Of a stretch of DNA of 39,588 bases, positions 28,302 through 35,841 are shown in pieces. A program made the position numbers and the translations under genes. This stretch comes from Stenotrophomonas maltophilia (GTDB lineage Bacteria; Pseudomonadota; Gammaproteobacteria; Xanthomonadales; Xanthomonadaceae). Within the stretch, counting starts at the first letter, position 1. The number at the start of each line of letters is the position of its first letter. Where the stretch lies: the NCBI RefSeq assembly GCF_013464915.1, contig NZ_RAVT01000030.1:176-39763 (forward strand), given 5' to 3'. Under the pieces are notes generated by a model. That model ran no database searches, was not told where the DNA came from, and saw only the letters and a program-made list of their open reading frames with translations.

Positions 28302-29957
28302 GTGACCTTCGTCCGCTCGCTGTTGTCTGCCACGCGCTTCCAGGGCGCCCTGTTCTGTGCCCTCCTTCTGCTGCCGGCCATTGCCGCCGCGCAGGACTGG
28401 AACTACCGGGTCCGTCCCGGCGACACCCTGTGGGATCTGGGTGGCGTGTACCTGAAGCCCTCGGTGCGCTGGCAACAGCTCCAGCAGCACAACCGCATCG
28501 ACAACCCTTACCGGCTGCCCCCCGGCCAGCTGCTGCGCTTTCCCATCAGCTGGCTGCGTACCGAACCGGCGCCGGCGCGGGTGCTCTCGGTCCGCGGCAA
28601 GGTCGAACTGTCCGGCGGAGACGGCAGCGCAAGCCGCGCCATCCAGGCCGGCCAGCAGCTGCACATCGGTGACACCGTGCAGACCGAGGGCGAATCCAGC
28701 GTCACGCTGGAGTTTGCCGATGCGTCGCGCCTGCAGCTGCGTGAGTACTCGCGCCTGCGCCTGGACCAGCTCAGCCGCTATGGCCACACCGGCATGGTCG
28801 ACACCCGCCTGCGCCTGCAGCAGGGCCGCGCCAGCAATCGGGTGACGCCCGCGCGCGGCCCGGCATCGCGCTACATCATCGATGCGCCCACCGCCACCAG
28901 CAGCGTGCGTGGCACCGTCTTCCGGGTCAGTGCCGGCGACGGTCGTGATGTCGCGGCTACCGAGGTCCTGCAGGGCAAGGTGCAGGTCGGCAACACCCAT
29001 GGCCAGCGCATGGTCCAGCCGGGACAGGCCACCCGCAGCGCCAGCGCCGACGCCGCACCGGATGCAGTCTCCGCTCTGCTGCCGGCACCACATCTGCGCA
29101 ACGATGAACTGCGCCTGGCCCCGTTGCCGACGCTGCTGGCATGGACTCCGGTCACCGGCGCCGCGCATTACCGCGTTGAAGTGGTACAGGCAGCCACGCC
29201 GGAGATCCTGCTGTTCGCTGCCACCACCCCCGATACCCGCCTGGCCATCGGCGATCTGCCGCCGGGCCAGCTGCGCGTCCTGCTGCGCGCGGTCGATGCG
29301 CAGGGTGTCGAAGGCATCGACGCCAGCGCCGACTTCGAACTCAGCGACCAGCCACCACCGCCGCTGACCCTGGCCCCGCTGCATGGACAGACAATCAACA
29401 GCGATCGCCCGCGTTTCCGCTGGAGCCAGGCCCCGGGTGCGCGCAGCAGCGTGCTGCAGATCGCGGCTGATTCCAGCTTCGTACAGCCCCTGCAGGAACA
29501 GACCAGCACCGGCACCGATCTGCGCCTGGCGCAGCCATTGCCGCCAGGTCAATACTTCTGGCGGGTCGCCTCCCGCGATGCCAATGGGCACCAGGGGCGC
29601 TATGGCCAGGCCCTGCCGCTGCAGCTCAGCAACGAACCGGTCGATCCTGCGCTGCAGCCGCCCGAGGCCGCGCACGGTGAACTGACCCTGCGCTGGCAGG
29701 CCGGCAGCGAAGGCCAGCGCTATCGCGTGCAGGTCGACCGCCGCGGCGACTTCAAGGCACCCCTGGTCGACGAAACCGTGGCCGAACCGCAGGTCAGCTT
29801 CAAGCGGCCGTGGCGCGGCACCCTGCATGTGCGCGTGCAGTACATCGACGATGACGGCCATGCCGGAGAGTTCTCGCCGGCCCAGCAGATCGCCCTGCCG
29901 TGTCGCCTCTGCTATGGCGCCGGCGGCGGTGCCCTGCTGCTGTGGCTGCTGTTGTGA
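28302..29957 (+). CDS. Secreted LysM-FecR domain protein
   Basis: A 551-aa exported protein. Signal peptide: residues 1-30 (ALFCALLLLPAIAAA). LysM module: about 35-82 (YRVRPGDTLWDLGGVYLKP), which would bind peptidoglycan. FecR-type domain: about 95-210 (SVRGKVELSGG, then the hallmark TATSSVRGTVFRV). Then two or three fibronectin-like beta repeats, each with a W/YRV-Q-like pattern (HYRVEVVQAATPE; RFRWSQAPGARS; RYRVQVDRRGDF), and a hydrophobic C-terminal end (GAGGGALLLWLLL). This is not the classical FecR of iron regulation: no sigma factor is nearby. The start is GTG 28302, at the signal peptide; no Shine-Dalgarno sequence. The end overlaps the next gene by 4 nt (GTGA), so the two are made together. 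Confidence 0.87.
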   Translation: MTFVRSLLSATRFQGALFCALLLLPAIAAAQDWNYRVRPGDTLWDLGGVYLKPSVRWQQLQQHNRIDNPYRLPPGQLLRFPISWLRTEPAPARVLSVRGKVELSGGDGSASRAIQAGQQLHIGDTVQTEGESSVTLEFADASRLQLREYSRLRLDQLSRYGHTGMVDTRLRLQQGRASNRVTPARGPASRYIIDAPTATSSVRGTVFRVSAGDGRDVAATEVLQGKVQVGNTHGQRMVQPGQATRSASADAAPDAVSALLPAPHLRNDELRLAPLPTLLAWTPVTGAAHYRVEVVQAATPEILLFAATTPDTRLAIGDLPPGQLRVLLRAVDAQGVEGIDASADFELSDQPPPPLTLAPLHGQTINSDRPRFRWSQAPGARSSVLQIAADSSFVQPLQEQTSTGTDLRLAQPLPPGQYFWRVASRDANGHQGRYGQALPLQLSNEPVDPALQPPEAAHGELTLRWQAGSEGQRYRVQVDRRGDFKAPLVDETVAEPQVSFKRPWRGTLHVRVQYIDDDGHAGEFSPAQQIALPCRLCYGAGGGALLLWLLL

Positions 29958-31579
29958 GGCGCTCGCCGCTGCCGTGGCCGAAGCGGATCCTGCTGGCCAT
30001 GCTGGCCGGGATACTGACCATCGTCGCCAGCCAGGGCCAATGGCTGTGGCGGCAGGACGAGGCCACCTACGACGCGATGGTCGGCAACTGGGACTATCGA
30101 CCCGACCCGAGCGTGCTGATCGTGGCCATCGACGAAGGCAGCCTGCAGCGCATCGGCCAATGGCCGTGGCCGCGCTCGGTCCATGCCCGGTTGCTGGACC
30201 GCCTGACCGATGCCGGTGCCGAACGGGTCGCGCTGGACCTGATGCTGTCCGAGCCGGACCGCCGCGACAGCCGCCAGGACGAGGCACTGGCCGCTGCCAT
30301 CCGGCGCAATGGCCGGGTGGTGCTGCCGGTGCTGGCCGCACCGGCAGCCGGTGACCGCATGGCCGAGGAAATGCTGCCGGTTCCGCAGATTGCGGCCAGT
30401 GCCGCCGCCATCGGCCACACCGATGTTGAGGTGGACAGTGACGGCGTCGCCCGCGGCATCTACCTGCATGCAGGCATCGGCAAGGCGCATTGGCCGGCGC
30501 TCGGGCTGGCCCTGACCGGCCTGCCCGCAGGCGCGGTGCGCGGCCTGCCCGACCCTGATCCCGAAGTGGGCTCGCCCTATCAATGGCGGCGCAACGACTA
30601 CGTGCGGGTGCGCTATGCCGGCCCCCCCGAGCAGCTGCCGCAGGTTTCCTACGCAGACGTACTCGATGGCCACGTGGACATGGCGATGCTGCATGGCCGC
30701 CGCATCATCGTCGGCATGACCGCCAGCGGCATCGCGCCGCGCCTGCTGACCCCGACCACCCGCGAGTTCTGGATGAGCGGCAGCGAGTACCAGGCCAACA
30801 TCGCCTCGATGCTGCTGCAGCACAGGCAGATCGATGTGCTGCCCCGCTTCTGGCAGCACACCATCAGCGCGGTGCTGGTGGCGCTGTGCGTAATCCTGCT
30901 CGGCCTGCGCCTGCCGTGGCTGGCGGCGCTGTGTTCGCTGCCGATTGCCCCTCTGCTGAGCTGGTTGCTGTTGCGCACCAGCAACCTCTGGTGGGCGCCG
31001 GCCACCGCCCTGCTGGGCGTCCTGCTGGTACTGCTGGCCTGGGCGATCTGGCGGATTTCGGCCTGGCACCGGCAGGCCAACCGCGACGCACTGACCGGCC
31101 TTGGCAATCGCCTGCGCTTCGAACAGGCGCTGCAGCAGGAATGCGACGCCGCACGACGCAACGGCAAGCCACTGAGCCTGGCGCTGATCGACGTCGACCA
31201 CTTCAAGCGCCACAACGACCGCCATGGCCACCAGGTCGGCGACCGCGTGCTGCGGGATGTCGCCCGGTTGATCGGCGCGCATGCGCGGCGCCCGCGCGAC
31301 ATGGCCGCGCGCTACGGTGGCGATGAATTCGCGCTTGTATTGCCCGATACCCCGGCCGAAGGCGCGCGGCTTGTGATCCAGGACCTGGTCGACTGCGTAC
31401 GTGCGTTGCCGGCACATGGTGATGGCGGCGACGACCAGGTCACGCTCACCATCGGCGTGTTCACCCGGGTGCCGGACGGCGAGCTGCAACCGCATCATTT
31501 CGTCGAAGGGGCCGACACCGCGCTGTACCAGGCCAAAGCCAATGGGCGCGACGGGTATGTGATCGACAGCGGCACCTGA
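29954..31579 (+). CDS. CHASE2-GGDEF membrane diguanylate cyclase
   Basis: A 541-aa inner-membrane sensor. Layout: one membrane segment (about 11-28), a periplasmic CHASE2 domain (about 30-300; VLIVAIDEGSLQRIGQWPWPRS is typical), three membrane segments (about 303-365), then a GGDEF domain. GGDEF is exact at 455-459, and the inhibitory I-site RxxD is present at 446-449, five residues before it. DxxxFKxxND-type substrate segment (DVDHFKRHNDRHGH) is also intact. It should make c-di-GMP from two GTP with product inhibition. The GTG start overlaps the stop of the LysM-FecR gene. The ligand is unknown; coupling suggests the LysM-FecR protein acts on the CHASE2 domain. Confidence 0.93.
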   Translation: MRRSPLPWPKRILLAMLAGILTIVASQGQWLWRQDEATYDAMVGNWDYRPDPSVLIVAIDEGSLQRIGQWPWPRSVHARLLDRLTDAGAERVALDLMLSEPDRRDSRQDEALAAAIRRNGRVVLPVLAAPAAGDRMAEEMLPVPQIAASAAAIGHTDVEVDSDGVARGIYLHAGIGKAHWPALGLALTGLPAGAVRGLPDPDPEVGSPYQWRRNDYVRVRYAGPPEQLPQVSYADVLDGHVDMAMLHGRRIIVGMTASGIAPRLLTPTTREFWMSGSEYQANIASMLLQHRQIDVLPRFWQHTISAVLVALCVILLGLRLPWLAALCSLPIAPLLSWLLLRTSNLWWAPATALLGVLLVLLAWAIWRISAWHRQANRDALTGLGNRLRFEQALQQECDAARRNGKPLSLALIDVDHFKRHNDRHGHQVGDRVLRDVARLIGAHARRPRDMAARYGGDEFALVLPDTPAEGARLVIQDLVDCVRALPAHGDGGDDQVTLTIGVFTRVPDGELQPHHFVEGADTALYQAKANGRDGYVIDSGT

Positions 31580-31616
31580 CCGGCGCCACCGGGGTGCAAC
31601 ATACGCATGCGAATGG

Positions 31617-31622
31617 TTAGAC
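31617..31622 (+). promoter_or_regulatory. Possible -10 element of the DUF4442 gene
   Basis: TAGACT lies 34 nt before the ATG of the DUF4442 gene, in a 77-bp gap. No clear -35 box. Confidence 0.25.
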
Positions 31623-31656
31623 TGGGCACCTCGCCCAGCGCCCCCCCCGGATCCGC

Positions 31657-32109
31657 ATGAACGCCCGCCTGTTCCGCTTCGGCATCAACCTCTGGCCGCC
31701 CTTCCTGTTCACCGGCATCCACGTCACCCGCATCACCCCCGACTACCGGCAGATCGATGTCGAGCTGCGCCTGCGGCCATGGAACCGCAACTATGTTGGT
31801 ACCCACTTCGGTGGCAGCCTGTTCGCGATGACCGATCCGTTCTGGATGCTCGGCCTGCTGCACATCCTCGGCCGCGACTACTACGTGTGGGACCGCGCAG
31901 GCGCCATCGACTTCCTCAAGCCCGGCCGCGGCACCGTGCGCACATCATTCCGCATCGACGACGCGCTGCTGGACGAACTTCGCGCCGAAGCCGCCAGCGG
32001 CGACAAGGTGCTGCGCTGGTTCAGCAACGACGTGGTCGATGAAAGCGGCGAGGTGGTCGCACAGGTCCGCAAGCAGGTGTACCTGCGCCTGAAGCCGCAC
32101 GCGCGTTGA
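31657..32109 (+). CDS. DUF4442 hotdog-fold (thioesterase-like) protein
   Basis: A 150-aa protein of the DUF4442 / YiiD C-terminal group with a predicted hotdog fold. The segments WNRNYVGTHFGGSLFAMTDPFW and GAIDFLKPGRGTV are typical; the glycine-rich HFGGSLF helix corresponds to the active-site helix of acyl-CoA thioesterases. Substrate and physiological role are unknown. It is 77 nt after the diguanylate cyclase on the same strand and 47 nt before the next gene; whether it is in an operon is unclear. Confidence 0.82.
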   Translation: MNARLFRFGINLWPPFLFTGIHVTRITPDYRQIDVELRLRPWNRNYVGTHFGGSLFAMTDPFWMLGLLHILGRDYYVWDRAGAIDFLKPGRGTVRTSFRIDDALLDELRAEAASGDKVLRWFSNDVVDESGEVVAQVRKQVYLRLKPHAR

Positions 32110-32156
32110 TCCACCGCACAGGCGCTATCCTCTGGCCCCCTGCCATGGAGGCTCCG

Positions 32157-32873
32157 ATGCGCCCCTGCACCCTTGCAGCACTGATGAGCACCCTGCCGTG
32201 CGCGGCCCATGCACTGGACCTGCCGCCGGTGCAGTACCCGGCGCTGCCGGCCCAGGCTGCCACTGCCGCCGGCTTCGTGCCCGAGGGCTGGACGCTGGAG
32301 TCCAGCATTGAAGGCGATCTCGACCGCGATGGCCGCGCGGACCTGGTACTGGTGCTGCGCCAGCAGGACCCGCGCAATGTCATCGAACACGATGGCTTCG
32401 GCCCGTCACCCTACGACAGCAACCCGCGCATTCTCGCCGTGGCGTGGTCACGCCCGGCCGGCTACGTGCTGGCGGTGCAGGACCATCAGCTGATCCCGCG
32501 CCCGGACAACCCGGTGATGAGCGACCCGCTTGAAGATGGCGGTGTCAGCATCCAGCGCGGCACGTTGAGGGTGGCGCTGTTCTCCTTCTCCAGCGCGGGA
32601 AGCTGGTCGATGGGTACCACCGTCTTCACCTTCCGCTGGCAGGACGATGCCTTCGCGCTGATCGGCTACGACCAGAACTCGGTGATGCGCAATTCAGGAC
32701 AGCCCACCTCGGTGAGCGTGAATTTTTCCACGCGCAAGGTGAAGCACACCGAGGGCAGCATCGAGGACGACAAGGAAAGCGTGCGCTGGCAGCCACTGCG
32801 CAGCAGCCAGCGCTGGACGCTGCAAAGCGTGGGCGATGGCTGGGCATTCAATCCACTGGCCGGCGCCGGCTAG
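32157..32873 (+). CDS. Secreted protein with calcium-loop-like motif, unknown function
   Basis: A 238-aa exported protein: signal peptide in residues 1-20 (MRPCTLAALMSTLPCAAHA), then DLPPVQYPALPAQAA. Near residue 56 is DLDRDGRADLVLVL, the D-x-D-x-DG-x-x-DL pattern of FG-GAP or dockerin-like calcium loops. The remainder is beta-rich (FSFSSAGSWSMGTTVFTF, FSTRKVKHTEGS). I do not recognise a named family. GGAG lies 6 nt upstream of the start. The gene converges with the next one, only 8 bp apart, with no terminator visible between them. Confidence 0.7.
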   Translation: MRPCTLAALMSTLPCAAHALDLPPVQYPALPAQAATAAGFVPEGWTLESSIEGDLDRDGRADLVLVLRQQDPRNVIEHDGFGPSPYDSNPRILAVAWSRPAGYVLAVQDHQLIPRPDNPVMSDPLEDGGVSIQRGTLRVALFSFSSAGSWSMGTTVFTFRWQDDAFALIGYDQNSVMRNSGQPTSVSVNFSTRKVKHTEGSIEDDKESVRWQPLRSSQRWTLQSVGDGWAFNPLAGAG

Positions 32874-32881
32874 GGTTCTGC

Positions 32882-34204
32882 TCAGTCGCGGGCGCTGGCG
32901 CTGGCGGTTGCGGCGCCAGTGGCCACCAGCGGCACCGACAGCCATGGGCTTTCGTCGTTGCTGCGGGTGGGCGAGCGACGCGGTACCTGCAGGGCGCGCC
33001 CGTCGGCGGACAGCTGTGGCGCCCGCACCGGCGAGGCGAACTGCGCCGGCAACCGCTGCAGCGCATCCACCGGATCCCCCGGCTGCTGCCGCAGCCAGCG
33101 CTGTGCGCCCAGCAGGCGCAGCATCGCCGCCGCATCCTGGGTGCGCGACGAATAGGCCGGATAGACCGGACCCGCAATGTCGGTCAACAGGCAGCCCATG
33201 ACGTTCGACAGGCAACCAAAGTCACGCTGCAGCGGCGCCGGTACCGGCAACGGACGGTCCGCCTCCAGCGCAGCGGTCGCCGTCGCGCCACAGGCCCAAC
33301 CGAGATTGCCGGCCGCACGGGCCAGGGTGCTGCTGCGGTCCAGTACCAGCACGCCGCCGAATTCCCGCGCCGAGGTCTCGATCGCCACCTGGTTCATCGC
33401 ATACTCGCCCTGCATCGCACGGCACAGGCTCTGCTCGTCGGCCCGCATCGGCTGCATGGCCTGTTCGCATTCGGCCGGCAGCGGGTGATCGGCAGGCAGT
33501 TCAACCAGCATGTCGGCCAGCAGCTGCGCATTGGCCTGCACCAGGCTTGCGCCGATGATGCTGTCGAACAGATAGCTGCCACCGGGCACCAGCCGCCGGC
33601 CCAGCTGCACGCCTCGGCAGCTGCCGCGCAGGGCACCGTCGATGTCGCCCTGTACGAATGCCAGCGCGCGTGCGCTGGTGGCATCGACCACCAGCCCGTA
33701 GGTCGGCATCGGCACCAGGATGCCCTCCCGCTTCGGCTGGAACGGCGAGACGAAATGGTCCGCGTCGGCCAGCGCATCCAGCCGCGCATGCAACTGGTGA
33801 TGGCCCGCATGGGCGTCGACGAAGCGCTGCGGATCGGCGCGCACCTGGGCAAGGCAATCGCGGGCCGCCGGCCCGCAACCGGCGGCCGCCCGCGAGCGCA
33901 ATCCTTCGTGGCCGGCGGCCTGATGAGGGCGGGTGACACTGTTACCGTGCGGGTCGGCGTCCCAGCGCCGCACATCCTCGGCCAACGCCTGCTCGCGCTG
34001 GCCGGCATCCAGGTCGTCAAAGGCCAGTGTCCACAACAGCGGATAGCCATTGCGCCCGCTCGCCGGCAGCCGCGCTTCCAGCCGTTGCTGCGCCTGCAAC
34101 CGCGATTCCGGCACCGGCCACATGCGTGAGGCACACCACACCACGATGGCCAGCACCAGCAGGCCCGCCAGGGTCCATCCCAGTCCGCGCAGAATCTTCA
34201 ACAC
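32882..34204 (-). CDS. Membrane-anchored protein of unknown function
   Basis: A 440-aa protein beginning at GTG 34204 (AAGGGAA upstream). It has one N-terminal membrane segment (about residues 8-26, GLGWTLAGLLVLAIVVWCA) and then a long soluble, mostly helical, cysteine-containing region facing the periplasm if the anchor is N-in. C-x-n-C pairs such as CGPAARDC and CGATATAALE could form disulfides. No catalytic motif or known family is recognised; it looks like lineage-specific Xanthomonadaceae protein. Divergent from the DUF502-yhhQ operon. An alternative reading on another frame was not better. Confidence 0.75.
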   Translation of the reverse strand: MLKILRGLGWTLAGLLVLAIVVWCASRMWPVPESRLQAQQRLEARLPASGRNGYPLLWTLAFDDLDAGQREQALAEDVRRWDADPHGNSVTRPHQAAGHEGLRSRAAAGCGPAARDCLAQVRADPQRFVDAHAGHHQLHARLDALADADHFVSPFQPKREGILVPMPTYGLVVDATSARALAFVQGDIDGALRGSCRGVQLGRRLVPGGSYLFDSIIGASLVQANAQLLADMLVELPADHPLPAECEQAMQPMRADEQSLCRAMQGEYAMNQVAIETSAREFGGVLVLDRSSTLARAAGNLGWACGATATAALEADRPLPVPAPLQRDFGCLSNVMGCLLTDIAGPVYPAYSSRTQDAAAMLRLLGAQRWLRQQPGDPVDALQRLPAQFASPVRAPQLSADGRALQVPRRSPTRSNDESPWLSVPLVATGAATASASARD

Positions 34205-34268
34205 AGCTTCCCTTCCATGGCTCGTTGCCGCAGTCGATTCCCCAGCGTAATCGACCGGCAGTGACCGC

Positions 34269-34274
34269 TACAAT
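34269..34274 (+). promoter_or_regulatory. Putative -10 element of the DUF502-yhhQ operon
   Basis: TACAAT is followed by six bases and then the ATG at 34281, so +1 would fall at the start codon: a leaderless mRNA. The -35 region is not near consensus. Confidence 0.45.
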
Positions 34275-34280
34275 GCGCAC

Positions 34281-34964
34281 ATGTCGCTCGAAGCCCCCGC
34301 CCTGGTCCCCCGCCCCTCCCTGCAGCGCCTGTTCCTGACCGGCCTGCTGACCCTGCTGCCGATCTGGCTGACCTGGGTCGTGGTCAAGTTCGTGTTCGTG
34401 CTGCTGTCGGGCATCTCCAGCCCGCTGGTGGTGCCGCTGTCCGAACAGATCGCAACCAGCTTCCCGCACTATCTGGGCTGGGTCCGCGCCGAGTGGATCC
34501 AGGACACCATCGCCCTGCTGGCCACCCTGCTGGTGATCCTGGCGGTGGGCGTGGCAAGCCGCCGCGTGCTGGGCCAGCGCCTGCTGCGCTGGGTCGGCGC
34601 GGTGATCAAGCGCATCCCGCTGGCCAGCATCATCTACGACAGCGCCAAGAAGCTGCTGGACATGCTGCAGACCGAACCGGGCAGCACCCAGCGCGTGGTG
34701 CTGATCGACTTCCCGCACCGCGACATGAAGTCGGTCGGCCTGGTCACCCGCGTGATCAAGGAACACGGCACCGACCGCGAGCTGGCCGCGGTGTATGTGC
34801 CGACCACGCCGAACCCGACATCGGGCTACCTGGAAATCGTGCCGGTGGAGCTGCTGACGCCCACCGACTGGACCGTCGACCAGGCGATGAGCTTCATCAT
34901 TTCCGGCGGTGCCGTCGCACCGTCCAGCGTGCCCTTCACCCGCGCCGGCGAACGCACCGAATGA
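34281..34964 (+). CDS. DUF502 membrane protein
   Basis: A 227-aa protein with two N-terminal membrane segments (about residues 17-42 and 76-100) and a soluble C-terminal half with the DUF502 core (IYDSAKKLLDMLQ, then VVLIDFPHRDMKSVGLVT, YVPTTPNPTSGYLEIVP). DUF502 proteins occur widely in bacteria and plants (LIKE COV) and have no assigned biochemical activity. No Shine-Dalgarno sequence; TACAAT stands 6 nt before ATG. The stop overlaps yhhQ (ATGA), so translation is coupled. Confidence 0.9.
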   Translation: MSLEAPALVPRPSLQRLFLTGLLTLLPIWLTWVVVKFVFVLLSGISSPLVVPLSEQIATSFPHYLGWVRAEWIQDTIALLATLLVILAVGVASRRVLGQRLLRWVGAVIKRIPLASIIYDSAKKLLDMLQTEPGSTQRVVLIDFPHRDMKSVGLVTRVIKEHGTDRELAAVYVPTTPNPTSGYLEIVPVELLTPTDWTVDQAMSFIISGGAVAPSSVPFTRAGERTE

Positions 34965-35746
34965 CCGCAGCGCCGATCGAGCGCCCGCTGCAGGACCGCG
35001 CGGTGCTGCTGTTCATCGTGCTGGCCGCGTTCTTCTGCGGCAATGCGGTGCTGGCCGAGCTGATCGGCGTGAAGATCTTCGCGCTGGAAGATACCCTCGG
35101 CATCGAACCGCTGAACTGGAACCTGTTCGGCCAGACCGGCTCGCTCAGCTTCACCGCCGGCACTCTGCTGTGGCCGGTGGTGTTCATCATGACCGACACC
35201 ATCAACGAGTTCTTCGGCAAGCGCGGCGTGCGCTTCATCTCGTGGCTGGCGGTGGTGCTGATCGGCTACGGTTTCCTGTTCGCTTTCGCCGCCATTTCGC
35301 TGGCGCCAGCCAGCTGGTGGGTCACCTCGATGGACGGCCACGGCGTGCCCGATTACCAGGCCGCATTCGCAGCCGTGTTCGGCCAGGGCATGTGGACCAT
35401 CGCCGGTTCGCTGGTGGCATTCCTGCTGGGCCAGCTGATCGACGTGGCGGTGTTCCATCGCATCCGCCAGGCCACCGGCGAACGCCATGTGTGGCTGCGC
35501 GCGACCGGTTCCACCGCGGTCTCGCAGGTGGTGGACAGCTTCGTGGTGATCTGGATCGCCTTCGTGCTGGGCCCGCAGCACTGGCCGACCTCGCTGTTCC
35601 TTGCGGTCGCCAGCGTCAACTACGTGTACAAGATGGGCTTTGCGATCGCCCTGATTCCGTTGCTGTACCTGATGCGGCGGGCCATCACCCGCTATCTGGG
35701 CGCCGATCGCGCGGCGGCATTGCGTGCCGCCGCCGCGGCTGACTGA
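34961..35746 (+). CDS. yhhQ: YhhQ-type queuosine precursor transporter
   Basis: A 261-aa inner-membrane protein with about six membrane segments. The family is VUT/YhhQ (DUF165), shown in E. coli to import the queuosine precursors preQ0 and preQ1. Signature segments: NAVLAELIGVKIFA near residue 25, FIMTDTINEFFGKRGVRF near 75, and AVSQVVDSFVVIWIAF near 185. The start ATG is inside the DUF502 stop (overlap 4 nt). No preQ1 riboswitch or queuosine gene is seen next to it, so regulation is by the shared upstream promoter. Confidence 0.93.
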   Translation: MTAAPIERPLQDRAVLLFIVLAAFFCGNAVLAELIGVKIFALEDTLGIEPLNWNLFGQTGSLSFTAGTLLWPVVFIMTDTINEFFGKRGVRFISWLAVVLIGYGFLFAFAAISLAPASWWVTSMDGHGVPDYQAAFAAVFGQGMWTIAGSLVAFLLGQLIDVAVFHRIRQATGERHVWLRATGSTAVSQVVDSFVVIWIAFVLGPQHWPTSLFLAVASVNYVYKMGFAIALIPLLYLMRRAITRYLGADRAAALRAAAAAD

Positions 35747-35841
35747 AGCCCCAGCGCCACCAAGCTGACTGCGTCTTCACGCTGGCCGTACGCGCGCGGA
35801 TCGTGCAAGCTCCACGGTCTGTGTTCCACGGAAGCTTCTTG

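Noticed and set aside
28196-28672. A 158-codon plus frame over the leader and the LysM region
   Set aside because: Overlaps the LysM-FecR gene in another frame, with Arg/Pro-rich composition and no homology pattern.
28302-29957. FecR as an iron-regulation (FecI/FecR) system with the receptor at 14718
   Set aside because: No ECF sigma factor, no anti-sigma N-terminal domain, and the two loci are 10 kb apart.
27957-30341. A 794-codon minus-strand frame opposite the LysM-FecR and CHASE2 genes
   Set aside because: No signal or domain; overlaps two strong genes.
34205-34280. A preQ1 riboswitch before the DUF502-yhhQ operon
   Set aside because: No preQ1 aptamer-like hairpin with A-rich tail; the gap is 76 bp and a -10 box abuts the start codon.
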